Shown: positions 56,876-64,000, counted from the stretch's first letter. The stretch is 64,000 nt of DNA from an uncultured Psychrobacter sp. (GCA_947495055.1 CANLXO010000006.1:62001-126000), one strand, 5' to 3'. Translations and numbers: made by a program. Notes: a model not told the origin generated them from the letters alone.

Positions 56876-56923
56876 AAAAGCCATTTGCTTTCTCTTACTT
56901 CTGAGAAAACGAATGGCTTTTTT
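56876..56923 (+). terminator. Rho-independent terminator after aroC
   Basis: AAAAGCCATT pairs with AATGGCTTTT, with an inner CTC/GAG stem; a run of T follows. Confidence 0.82.
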
Positions 56924-56977
56924 ATGCGTATATCTTTAATCGTAGACAAGTAACACTCTTAAATGAGCAAAAACTAT

Positions 56978-58705
56978 CTAAGGTTTTGCTAAAGGCAAAG
57001 TAATACTCACCTTTACGCCGCTTACTTGCTGCTCGTTTACCTCAGTGATCGCATTATTTAGGCTAACGCTTCCACCATGATGTTCAACGACTTGCTTGAC
57101 CAAAGTTAAGCCCAGCCCCGTGCCTTTTTTGGGCGCACTGTTAAAAGTATGATTTGTGCTTTCTTCACGGTTATCAGAGTGACTTTGGTTAGCATTTGTG
57201 GTCATCAAACGCTGATGCGATAGACTAAAGTAGCGATCAAAAGCTTTGGCAAGGGCGTAGTCAGGAATAGCTTTGCCATCATTAAAGATATCGATAGTCA
57301 CCACCTCTTTGTTAATCGAAGTATGAATCGTTATGGTGACAATAGACTCAGCAAAATGAATGGCGTTGTCTAATAGATTTTGCAAAGATTGCACCAGCCA
57401 AAACCGATCGGCATATACGGTCGTTTGTGCAAGCATATCAGCAGATAACTTTGTACCACCATCCAAATTCTTATCGTTTATATAAAGGCTAATAGCCGCT
57501 AATTGCTGCTGTTGCACCTTAACGGTGTTATCTTTCATTAGGCTTTGCAACATAGGAAGCAAGGCTATCGGTTGCCGGCTCAGCTTAAAGGTGGGTTGCT
57601 CGACTTTGGCCAGTAGCAGTAACCTATCAATCAGTAGCTGCATCTTGATACTTTGCTCACCGACGGTCTGAATAAGCATCTGCTTATCTTCGGCGTCAAG
57701 TCCGTCGTCTTCTAATAGCTCGCCGCTGGCACGAATAGCGGTCAATGGGCTTTTTAGCTCATGAGTCAAGGTATGGACATAGTCGCTGACATAGGCCTTG
57801 TTCTCTAAGCGATGCTTCATGGTTTCGATAGTATCGGTCAGGGTATTAAGCTCATGCCCCAGATAAAAATACGGCTTTTGCGTGTCCTCTGCCAGCGTTC
57901 CTGTGTATCTAGTGACCAGAGTAATGCTTTGTTTGAGCCACCATGCCACTAATCCTGCCAGCATAAGCGCGACGATACTGACCAGCAAAGCGGTAATGAG
58001 CATACGCTCACGAGTATTATCCAAATAGGGCAATACGCTAGCGACAGGCTTACCCACGCTGACCACGCCAATAGTTTGACCTGTATCATCGGTTATGGGC
58101 TGCGCGACATACATGACAGAGCTATTGCGCTTGCGGTTATCGCGTACCGTACTTCTAACGCCGTACTGTCCGCGCAAGGTTAAGTAGATATCATTCCAGC
58201 GACTGTAGTCTTCGCCCTCAGCATTGTCAGGTGCCGGTAGTGAGTCATATATGACCCTGCCGTTATTGTCCGTGACATAAATACGAAAGCTGCTATAGGT
58301 TTTTTTATCGTAAGTCTTGCTGATATTACCGTCGAGTGGCTGACCTACAAAAGCCTTGTCAAGATCAGCTTGATAAGCCTTATCGTATAGCGCTCCTGAC
58401 TGTAGCGGCTCTTGCAAGCTTGCTGCCATAAGCTTACTGGTATCGAGCAGTGTGTCTTCGATGACTTGCTTAACAGTAGGTTTGACGTAGCTAAAGAGCT
58501 GCGTAAAGACGACAATGCCGCAGATAATAAGCACCAGTGCGACCGCCAACCAAATGCGAAAAAATATACTTAAATTAAGCGGACGCTTGGGATCTTCAAT
58601 CTGTTGATCGGTACCGATAGGATGCAATTTGGCATACCAATTACTTTGGTTGATTTTGGTATTTTTTGAGTGGGTATGATGTGACTTGTGCTTCAACTTA
58701 GACAT
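56978..58705 (-). CDS. creC: Sensor histidine kinase CreC
   Basis: Membrane sensor of the CreBC two-component system. Two membrane helices (about 45-65 and 240-262) flank a periplasmic domain with a CreC-like stretch (GRVIYDS, then EDYSRWNDIYLTLRGQYG). HAMP, the H-box HTLTHELKSPLTAIRAS, an N-box with LLDNAIHFAE and a G-box GTGLGLTLVKQV follow. The 575-residue length exceeds E. coli CreC (474) by an N-terminal basic extension and a loop near the ATP lid. Its ATG overlaps the creB stop (TAATG). Confidence 0.88.
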   Translation of the reverse strand: MSKLKHKSHHTHSKNTKINQSNWYAKLHPIGTDQQIEDPKRPLNLSIFFRIWLAVALVLIICGIVVFTQLFSYVKPTVKQVIEDTLLDTSKLMAASLQEPLQSGALYDKAYQADLDKAFVGQPLDGNISKTYDKKTYSSFRIYVTDNNGRVIYDSLPAPDNAEGEDYSRWNDIYLTLRGQYGVRSTVRDNRKRNSSVMYVAQPITDDTGQTIGVVSVGKPVASVLPYLDNTRERMLITALLVSIVALMLAGLVAWWLKQSITLVTRYTGTLAEDTQKPYFYLGHELNTLTDTIETMKHRLENKAYVSDYVHTLTHELKSPLTAIRASGELLEDDGLDAEDKQMLIQTVGEQSIKMQLLIDRLLLLAKVEQPTFKLSRQPIALLPMLQSLMKDNTVKVQQQQLAAISLYINDKNLDGGTKLSADMLAQTTVYADRFWLVQSLQNLLDNAIHFAESIVTITIHTSINKEVVTIDIFNDGKAIPDYALAKAFDRYFSLSHQRLMTTNANQSHSDNREESTNHTFNSAPKKGTGLGLTLVKQVVEHHGGSVSLNNAITEVNEQQVSGVKVSITLPLAKP

Positions 58706-59484
58706 TAGGCAGGACACAATCCATAACCAAGGCCGCGATGGGTATAGATGACATCGAGGCTCTCATCAACTTGCGCTAACTGCTTACGAATCGATTTGAC
58801 ATGGCTGTCTATCGTACGTGCTAGGCGATGATCGGGATAATCACTGACCGCATTAAGCAGCTGCTCGCGACTAAAGACCTGATTGGGTGCTTGCAATAGG
58901 GTCAGAAGGATTTTGCGCTCGGTATTACTCAGCTCCAGCTTTTGCTCTTGCCACGTTAATGAGTAATTGAGCGGCTGATAGTGCCAAATTCCTGACTGGC
59001 ACTCAAAGCTCAAGGCCTGCTCTGATAAAGGATTGATTGCTAGGTTATCTGAGTTATCTGCTAAGTTCACTTTTTGAGCCGTTTGTTCTAACAATAGCTG
59101 CTCACGTCGCCAAATGGATTTGAGCCGAGCGACTAATTCGCGCGGGCTAAAGGGCTTGGCACAATAATCATCGCCGCCCATCTCAAGGCCCAAAATACGA
59201 TCGACCTCATCGCTGCGAGCGGTCAGAAATACGATAGGCGTATTCTTTAACTGTTTGATGTCAGGCGTATGGCGAATCTGCTGACATAGGCTGAGTCCGT
59301 CACCATCAGGCAAGCCGACATCTAAGATAATAGCGGATAAATCCTTTGCCGCATCGCTACGTAGCATCGGCAAGACGCTACTGGCGTTATCGAGCCAAGT
59401 TATCTGCCAGCCTTCGCGCTTGCAAGTTACCTTGAGCGACATGGCAATAGCGGGATCGTCTTCTACTAGTAAAATATGAGTCAT
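58705..59484 (-). CDS. creB: Response regulator CreB
   Basis: OmpR-type regulator paired with CreC. The receiver domain begins MTHILLVEDDPAIAMSL and carries the phospho-acceptor Asp in AIILDVGLPDGDGL, the Thr in VFLTARSDE and the Lys in YCAKPFSPREL. A winged-helix output domain ends IDSHVKSIRKQL and THRGLGYGL. The start at 59484 gives a normal N-terminus; 24 upstream in-frame codons are hydrophobic and probably untranslated. No creD inner-membrane gene is adjacent. Confidence 0.88.
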   Translation of the reverse strand: MTHILLVEDDPAIAMSLKVTCKREGWQITWLDNASSVLPMLRSDAAKDLSAIILDVGLPDGDGLSLCQQIRHTPDIKQLKNTPIVFLTARSDEVDRILGLEMGGDDYCAKPFSPRELVARLKSIWRREQLLLEQTAQKVNLADNSDNLAINPLSEQALSFECQSGIWHYQPLNYSLTWQEQKLELSNTERKILLTLLQAPNQVFSREQLLNAVSDYPDHRLARTIDSHVKSIRKQLAQVDESLDVIYTHRGLGYGLCPA

Positions 59485-59761
59485 AAGGTATACAGCGTCA
59501 GGTAATAGAGGAAGGATCATTAAGCTCAGTGTTGAAAAAAACAGATTGAGCATCATAAAGCAGGCAGCGGCAAAGGCTATAATGTCGCTAAATATATACC
59601 TTTATGATAAAACTATCCTAGCACGTAAGTTTTGTAAAATGATGCAAAACCTAAGCAAAGGGTATGAAAAATTGATGAATAATAACAACCCAAGGTATTT
59701 TACTAAAACGTATAAACTAGCCAAAATGCATAAACGTTATTTTTAATTTGAGGCAAATCCT

Positions 59762-60433
59762 ATGAGTACTTATTTAGATGTCGTCACCGTAGAGCATAAT
59801 CCGTCAAGCAAACCTATAGATCGCGCTGTGATTTGGTTGCATGGTCTAGGCGCTAGCGGTCATGATTTTGAACCTGTGGTTCCGCAATTAGGCTTAAGTC
59901 AAGATATGGCAGTGCGCTTTATTTTCCCGCATGCGCCGCAGATTCCAGTAACTATCAACGGCGGTATGGTGATGCCTGCTTGGTATGACATTTTAGAGAT
60001 GAGTCTGGATCGTAAAATTGATGTCACCCAAATTGAGTCCTCCTCTCAAAGCATCCGTGATCTAATCGCGCGTGAGATTGAGCGCGGTGTCAAACCTGAA
60101 CATATCGTTATCGCAGGGTTCTCGCAGGGCGGGGCAGTGGCTTATCATGTCGCACTCGGTCATCCTGAGCGTTTGGCAGGGCTGATGACGTTATCTACTT
60201 ATCTTGCGACCAATGATATCCTTGACTATAGCCAAGCCAACAAAGACATTCCGATCTTGATTGAACATGGCACCCAAGACCCTGTCGTCCCCGTAATCTT
60301 GGGACAACAAGCGCAGCAGGTCTTAGCACATAAAGGTTATAACGTGGATTATAATACTTATCCAATGGCGCACCAAGTCTGTATGCCGCAGATTCAAAAC
60401 ATCGGTCAATGGTTAAATAAAGTACTAAGCTAA
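59762..60433 (+). CDS. Carboxylesterase of the phospholipase/carboxylesterase family
   Basis: Alpha/beta hydrolase acting on short-chain esters, probably cytoplasmic. The nucleophile elbow is AGFSQGGAVAYH, the oxyanion region WLHGLGASGHDF, the acid is in EHGTQDPVVP and the His in YPMAHQVC, a complete triad. The 223-residue length fits the family (Pseudomonas EstB/carboxylesterase II). Monocistronic, with a weak terminator after it. Confidence 0.9.
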   Translation: MSTYLDVVTVEHNPSSKPIDRAVIWLHGLGASGHDFEPVVPQLGLSQDMAVRFIFPHAPQIPVTINGGMVMPAWYDILEMSLDRKIDVTQIESSSQSIRDLIAREIERGVKPEHIVIAGFSQGGAVAYHVALGHPERLAGLMTLSTYLATNDILDYSQANKDIPILIEHGTQDPVVPVILGQQAQQVLAHKGYNVDYNTYPMAHQVCMPQIQNIGQWLNKVLS

Positions 60434-60470
60434 GCCGTCTAACATTAAAAGTTGAATGCTAGTATTTCTA

Positions 60471-60500
60471 AGGCAGTCGTTCGATAGGACTGGCTTTTTT
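60471..60500 (+). terminator. Probable terminator after the carboxylesterase gene
   Basis: AGGCAGTC / GACTGGCT stem with one mismatch and a 9-nt loop, followed by six T. Confidence 0.65.
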
Positions 60501-60605
60501 ATAGGAATGAATTATCAATTATTTAGGCATTGCTGTATATTTATATTAATAGATATATATTTTGATTCTATTACTCGTCATAAAAGAGATGTTTGGAGAC
60601 TCAAC

Positions 60606-61052
60606 ATGCAATCCACCTATTTAGCTTTTTATATTGCCGAGCACGGAAAGGCATTGGATAAGATTATTAGTGCTATAGATCGATCGCCTTATAGTCATTG
60701 TGAACTTATTATTAATGAGCTTGGCAACCAGCATTATGACTGTATCAGCTCAAGTCACCGTGATGGCGGACTGCGGCGCAAGGTCATAGATATGACGAGC
60801 GGTCACTGGGAGTTAGTATCTGTACCATGCGATATCGATTATGCCGTGCGTTGGTTCAATAAGCGCCAAAGGTTTAAATATGATTACTTAGCACTCATTA
60901 GAACCGTTGTTCCTGGGTTTTATAACCCTGAACATCGAGTGTTTTGTTCTGAGGCTTGCGCTGATATGCTAGAGCTAGTAGATCCTGCTAGTTATGGACT
61001 TAGAAAACTGTATCGCTGGGCAAAAAATACAGCTGCGCTAGAGAACGAATAA
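60606..61052 (+). CDS. Permuted papain-fold (YiiX/NlpC-P60-like) protein
   Basis: Probable cysteine peptidase- or amidase-like protein of unknown substrate. SPYSHCELII near residue 30 supplies the His of the circularly permuted papain fold, and VFCSEACADMLELV near residue 117 supplies the catalytic Cys-Ser-Glu block. No signal peptide is seen. ATG at 60606 is chosen because GGAG lies 7-8 nt before it; the frame is open further upstream, but that part reads as non-coding. It stands between the carboxylesterase and ssrA, without obvious functional partners. Confidence 0.65.
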   Translation: MQSTYLAFYIAEHGKALDKIISAIDRSPYSHCELIINELGNQHYDCISSSHRDGGLRRKVIDMTSGHWELVSVPCDIDYAVRWFNKRQRFKYDYLALIRTVVPGFYNPEHRVFCSEACADMLELVDPASYGLRKLYRWAKNTAALENE

Positions 61053-61113
61053 ACCCTGTCCATGCTATGTATAGTATGAGCTGTAAAGTTGTGTAATACA
61101 GAACAGTTATAGG

Positions 61114-61143
61114 TTGAAGTAGAGCCTACAACTACTATATAAT
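61114..61143 (+). promoter_or_regulatory. Putative sigma70 promoter of ssrA
   Basis: TTGAAG (61114-61119), an 18-nt spacer and a perfect TATAAT (61138-61143). The start would be about 7 nt before the mature 5' end at 61157, consistent with RNase P trimming. Confidence 0.75.
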
Positions 61144-61280
61144 AGTCAGTCTTCTTGGGGATGTTCTGGCTTCGACGCTGGTGATGAAACTCAATGATGC
61201 ATGTCGAGAGTATATGTCCTCTCGTTAATCCAACATATATTGTTATAGTCGCAAACGACGAAACTTACGCTCTAGCAGCT

Positions 61281-61320
61281 TAAACCCAGTTTACTTGGTT
61301 TAAACCCTGCTTACTTGGTT
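61281..61320 (+). repeat. 20-nt tandem duplication inside ssrA
   Basis: Two head-to-tail copies (61281-61300 and 61301-61320) of a TAAACCC(A/T)G(T/C)TTACTTGGTT unit, differing at two positions. The first copy begins with the tag stop codon. Confidence 0.9.
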
Positions 61321-61499
61321 GCTGATCACCTACAGTTGGTCAACTAAGTTGAAGCGTCCGCATGTAGGCTCGCCACAAGGGATTGTCTCAATCGCTTGGG
61401 TTCAAAAGTAGAGAATCGTCCAATCCATCCTGACTGTCGGATCGGTGCGGATTAAAGCCAAAGACAGAAACTAAACATGTAGATTCATGAGCGTAATGC

Positions 61500-61535
61500 T
61501 GGCGGACGCGGGTTCAACTCCCGCCATCTCCACCA
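61500..61535 (+). other. Probable attL site in the 3' end of ssrA
   Basis: The tmRNA 3' end is a common target of tyrosine integrases, and one is encoded 280 nt downstream. The core would lie within the T-arm and acceptor stem. The other end (attR) is not in this window, so the exact core is unknown. Confidence 0.55.
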
Positions 61536-61544
61536 AAATTATAT

Positions 61545-61579
61545 AAAAAAGTCAGTCACTTAGGTGACTGGCTTTTTTT
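61545..61579 (+). terminator. Rho-independent terminator after ssrA
   Basis: AGTCAGTCAC / GTGACTGGCT, 10-bp stem with one G-T wobble, TTAG loop and a seven-T tail, 10 nt past the CCA end. Confidence 0.9.
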
Positions 61580-61580
61580 A

Positions 61581-61602
61581 TGACATCATTTTGACATGAT
61601 TC
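61581..61602. repeat. 11-nt tandem repeat near the element end
   Basis: TGACATCATTT and TGACATGATTC follow each other directly between the ssrA terminator and the first element gene. They are possible integrase arm or Xis binding sites; this is inferred from position only. Confidence 0.4.
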
Positions 61603-61607
61603 GTTTT

Positions 61608-61796
61608 TTATTGGGGCTTTTCTAGCTTCTCGATTAGCTTGTCTGTCATTATTATTGACATATTAACAATGGTACTGCTATTTCGATGATTAAAATCATC
61701 TCTTCTTATAAACTCTCGCATAACCTCAAAAGCCTTCTCTTCCCTCCAACGCTTTCTTGCTTCCGCTTGCTGTTTTCCAGTCATTGGTAAGCTCAT
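61608..61796 (-). CDS. Small hypothetical protein downstream of the integrase
   Basis: Not recognised. The 62-residue product is highly charged (TGKQQAEARKRWREEKAFEVMREFIRR) and probably helical. An AAAGGAG ribosome site lies 11 nt before the ATG, and the gene starts 18 nt after the integrase stop, so it is likely translated from the same message. It is the last gene before the attachment site. Confidence 0.6.
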   Translation of the reverse strand: MSLPMTGKQQAEARKRWREEKAFEVMREFIRRDDFNHRNSSTIVNMSIIMTDKLIEKLEKPQ

Positions 61797-61814
61797 ATGA
61801 AAACCACTCCTTTA

Positions 61815-62969
61815 CTAATCCGTATTTAACTTAGATATTTCAATCTTATTCTGATCGCCATGAATCCAGCGTCCATACCTTTTGATGAGCATCTGTAAAC
61901 TGTGACCCAATTGGTTGGCGACAAACACCGGATTCACGTCAGCCATGAGCAGCATCGTCGCATAAGTATGCCTGGCATTGTAGGCTGGCCTGTGACGCAC
62001 TCTTGTAGCTTTCATCGCTTCGACTAGACGAATACGCAACGGCTTCTCATTATAAAATGGCTGGCTTGTCTGCGGACATATCATAATGTAATCATTGCTC
62101 AAGTCCATCTTCTCAAGCGCTTCAAAAGCTGCCTTAGACCTATCATTCAGATAGACTTCGCGCACGTTATGCGTCTTCGTAACTTGCTTCTCGACACCGC
62201 GCACGCGCGTTTTATTAATAATCACTGAGCCATTGAACCAGTCGATGTCCTTCCATCTTAGCGCAACCAATTCGCTTGGTCTGCACCCTGTCCAAAACGC
62301 TACTTCAAAATACCAATAATAAAACCTGTCTTTGCCGCTTAAGTTACTATCAAGCCAAGAGAGTAGCGCGTTCATTTCATCGCGCGTGAAAGGATCCGGC
62401 AAGCCTGATTGAACCTTTTTATTGCTTACTAGGTCCATTGGGTTATCGGCCTTGGCAATCAGTCGCAATTCAATGGCTTTATTAAAGACACCGCGTAAGG
62501 GTATAAGACAGTTATTCAGAGTCTTATCAGATTTGAAGCTTCTATCTGCAATGACATCGCGTATAAAATCCGATGTTATATCATGTATCGGCATAAGCGC
62601 CATGCTCGGCATCCAATGCTTATTTAACGCGCTGACATAATCTTGCTTTGAGTCAGCATTCGCTTCACAGTGCTTTAGGTACTTTTGAGCCACTTCTTGA
62701 AATAAGACGCCATCGTTAACGATAACGCTATTATCATTTACTATTTCGCCTTTAGCGCTGGCGAGGTCTGCTTCTGTGAGCACACCCCATTCCGCTTTGG
62801 TGATTAGATCACTTCTAATTTTAGCAGCTGCTTTGATGCCTTCCGCAGTGACTGGGTGTGGGAGCGTGACGTGATGGGAGTTACCGTTTCGGCTAAAGTA
62901 GATCTGGATACGCCCCGATCTAAGCCGCACGCCTGTCGGTAACGCCGTTCTGCTTGCTGACTCATCCAT
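61815..62969 (-). CDS. int: Tyrosine recombinase/site-specific integrase
   Basis: Catalyses integration and excision of the element. The N-terminal arm-binding domain (GVRLRSGRIQIYFSRNGN) is of the phage Arm_DNA-bind type, followed by a core-binding SAM-like domain (about 75-175) and the catalytic domain with Arg in TGCRPSELVALRW (about 229), H-x-x-R in RPAYNARHTYA (about 331), LGHSLQML and the nucleophile Tyr in IKRYGRWI (about 365). Ribosome site AAGAGG lies 9 nt before the ATG and inside the excisionase-like gene. All catalytic residues are present, so it is probably active. Confidence 0.94.
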   Translation of the reverse strand: MDESASRTALPTGVRLRSGRIQIYFSRNGNSHHVTLPHPVTAEGIKAAAKIRSDLITKAEWGVLTEADLASAKGEIVNDNSVIVNDGVLFQEVAQKYLKHCEANADSKQDYVSALNKHWMPSMALMPIHDITSDFIRDVIADRSFKSDKTLNNCLIPLRGVFNKAIELRLIAKADNPMDLVSNKKVQSGLPDPFTRDEMNALLSWLDSNLSGKDRFYYWYFEVAFWTGCRPSELVALRWKDIDWFNGSVIINKTRVRGVEKQVTKTHNVREVYLNDRSKAAFEALEKMDLSNDYIMICPQTSQPFYNEKPLRIRLVEAMKATRVRHRPAYNARHTYATMLLMADVNPVFVANQLGHSLQMLIKRYGRWIHGDQNKIEISKLNTD

Positions 62970-63172
62970 TTGTTATATCCTCTTATTGAGTAATATAGGT
63001 TACCATCTTGCTTGGTCCAAACAACGTTTTCTGGCCACTTCTGCTTACGGTGAGTGAGCTTTTGCTCTTCAATACCGGTCAAGGCCGCAAACTGCTTAGC
63101 GTCCACCCAATCAAGCGCGGTTAGGCCCAATTCGTGCAGTGTTTCGACAAGTGTTTTATTTTTATTTAGCAT
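62804..63172 (-). CDS. Excisionase-like DNA-binding protein
   Basis: Probable recombination directionality factor. The segment ALDWVDAKQFAALTGIEEQKLTHRKQKWPE, then VVWTKQDGNLYYSIRGYNKWM, follows the winged-helix pattern of phage excisionase-like proteins placed before integrases. GGAG lies 7 nt before ATG 63172; an ATG two codons upstream is too close to it. The last 40 residues (Ser/Arg/Thr-rich) overlap the integrase in another frame by 166 nt. The gene also overlaps the end of the clamp-like gene by 11 nt. Confidence 0.7.
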   Translation of the reverse strand: MLNKNKTLVETLHELGLTALDWVDAKQFAALTGIEEQKLTHRKQKWPENVVWTKQDGNLYYSIRGYNKWMSQQAERRYRQACGLDRGVSRSTLAETVTPITSRSHTQSLRKASKQLLKLEVI

Positions 63173-64000
63173 GGTCATGCTCCTTTTCTATGCGGCAAGC
63201 GTAATCCCATATCTCGCCTTTGTTGTCTATAAAGTTCTTATAATCATAATCAACAATAAAAGCGACTCTTGAATTATTCTTAGCGCATCTTACGGCCGTT
63301 TTATAAGCATGACGACTGACGCCGCACTTAATAGAAAATCCGCTAGCGACAATATCTTCAATAATTTCACGCTCTATGGCGCTGTGATCCATCATGACCG
63401 CGTATTTCTCTCTGTCATTGATGTTTTCGTGCTTAATATTAGTGACGACATACATCAGATTATTAGCTTGTGGGAAAGTAAATATATTCTCAATGCCGCT
63501 GATTGATGCGCGGTTATATTGCCTAATCGGTGACGTAGTCGTGTTGGAATCCTTACCAACAAGCTTTCCGATTTTGCCCAGATTAATTAAATTGTCAGCC
63601 CTAAATATTAGAGATTTAACTTTCTCTTTTGGTATGTCGTCAATCCAACGGCTTACCAGTTTTTTAACATCAGGGTATTTACCGTCGATCAAGCCTTTAA
63701 AGCTTCTAAAGTCTTCATCTTTAGCGCAGACAAGCTCTCCAGTTTCGACATTTAAGTGAATGTCATACTTGGTCTTAATAGCATCTTTGATGGCGCGACG
63801 ATTGATAATGTATTCAAAGTCATCGCCTTCGTAGTCGTCTTCGACTATCCAGCGCATGAGCTGATGGCCGTCTGTCGCGTAACCCAGCACTTTGCCTTCA
63901 GCACCTACGAAGTAGATGCCCATCAAGTAGTAGCGGATATCTTCTTTGGCAGTAACCAAGCGCATCGCTTTTAAGTAGTTTCTGTTTAATTTGACTAGCA
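63162..64000 (-). CDS. DNA polymerase III beta sliding clamp homologue, 5' end beyond window
   Basis: Similar to domains II and III of DnaN. EDIRYYLMGIYF matches the clamp QDVRYYLNGMLFE segment, YATDGHQLM matches ATDGHRLA (part of the partner-binding cleft), and LIDGKYPDVKKLV matches LVDGRFPDYRRVL. The frame has no stop between ATG 63965 and the right edge, and those extra codons (LNRNYLKAM) fit the helix before the first motif, so the gene very likely starts outside and includes domain I. Cleft residues differ (Gln for Arg after the His), and the C-terminus YACRIE replaces YVVMPMRL and adds seven charged residues. Confidence 0.8.
   Translation of the reverse strand, partial: LVKLNRNYLKAMRLVTAKEDIRYYLMGIYFVGAEGKVLGYATDGHQLMRWIVEDDYEGDDFEYIINRRAIKDAIKTKYDIHLNVETGELVCAKDEDFRSFKGLIDGKYPDVKKLVSRWIDDIPKEKVKSLIFRADNLINLGKIGKLVGKDSNTTTSPIRQYNRASISGIENIFTFPQANNLMYVVTNIKHENINDREKYAVMMDHSAIEREIIEDIVASGFSIKCGVSRHAYKTAVRCAKNNSRVAFIVDYDYKNFIDNKGEIWDYACRIEKEHDHAK

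Larger units (their letters stand above)
61157..61535 (+). ncRNA. ssrA: Transfer-messenger RNA (tmRNA)
   Basis: Rescues stalled ribosomes by acting first as tRNA-Ala and then as mRNA for a degradation tag. The 5' end GGGGATG pairs with CATCTCC before the 3' ACCA; TGGCTTCGACG at the 5' side and the T-arm GGTTCAACTCCC at the 3' side are standard. The tag frame starts at the GCA at 61251 and ends at TAA 61281-61283, encoding ANDETYALAA after the charged Ala (E. coli has ANDENYALAA). A 20-nt tandem duplication starts at the tag stop codon. The 3' end is adjacent to a tyrosine integrase. Confidence 0.97.
61581..64000. mobile_element. Left end of an integrative element or prophage at ssrA
   Basis: Between the tmRNA 3' end and the right edge all genes are of mobile-element type and read on the minus strand: a 62-residue protein, a tyrosine integrase, an excisionase-like gene and a beta-clamp homologue. 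The genes overlap tightly, unlike the chromosomal part. The right end lies outside the window, so phage or integrative element cannot be decided. Confidence 0.72.

Noticed and set aside
59546..59746. 66-codon plus-strand ORF between creB and the carboxylesterase gene.
   Set aside because: It overlaps the creB leader, has a low-complexity Lys/Asn-rich product, lacks a clear ribosome site and matches nothing known.
60456..60605. Upstream in-frame extension of the permuted papain-like gene.
   Set aside because: The added 50 residues are Phe/Ile/Cys-rich and read like non-coding DNA; the terminator of the preceding gene lies in it, and the good GGAG site is at the downstream ATG.
62804..63172. 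A frameshift splitting one longer integrase gene.
   Set aside because: The two products belong to different families and each has its own ribosome site, so overlapping genes explain it better.
1..64000. tRNA, rRNA, transposase or insertion sequence genes.
   Set aside because: Apart from ssrA no cloverleaf, rRNA segment or transposase was recognised in the intergenic regions read by eye.

Overview
This window is a stretch of bacterial chromosome from a gammaproteobacterium of the Moraxellaceae, most likely a Psychrobacter or close relative. The evidence is the moderate, AT-leaning base composition, the gammaproteobacterial gene blocks (cmk-rpsA-ihfB-lapA-pyrF, iscRSUA-hscBA-fdx, alaS-lysC-csrA, hupB-ppiD, fis-purH), a CsrA with a long acidic tail, and many proteins with serine/aspartate-rich insertions. 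The genus is an inference from protein character, not from a search.

Positions 1-21000 are mostly plus-strand housekeeping genes: a coiled-coil membrane protein open at the left edge, clpS and clpA (separated by an unusual 637 nt), ung-tadA, cmk, rpsA, ihfB, lapA, pyrF, a metallophosphoesterase, a histidine phosphatase, rpsT (minus), an SDR-like protein, rraA, mfd, a HIT protein and a membrane-anchored class III nucleotide cyclase whose leader starts with a strong hairpin. Positions 21000-27250 hold the complete minus-strand isc operon, with a near-consensus sigma70 promoter overlapped by an excellent IscR type 1 site.

Positions 27500-45000 carry an SCP2-like membrane protein, hupB, ppiD, then a minus-strand run read as mrcB, a TPR lipoprotein that is a good candidate PBP1b activator (LpoP type), prmA, a zinc-ribbon/DUF3426 protein, fis and purH. 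These are followed by a CcoI-type copper P-ATPase, a Bax-inhibitor-1 protein, nadK, DUF1315 and a HopJ-family protein. Positions 45000-60500 contain csrA, lysC, alaS, a DUF389 membrane protein with a long acidic N-terminus, a small membrane protein, an L,D-transpeptidase, prmB-aroC, the CreBC two-component system and a carboxylesterase.

The accessory part is at the right end. The tmRNA gene ssrA (61157-61535) is followed at once by a tyrosine integrase, an excisionase-like gene that overlaps the integrase by 166 nt, and a gene that runs off the right edge and encodes a homologue of the DNA polymerase III beta sliding clamp. This looks like the left end of an integrative element or prophage inserted at the tmRNA 3' end; the element-borne clamp is the most unusual gene in the window. 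Rho-independent terminators are numerous and well formed and mark most transcription unit ends.
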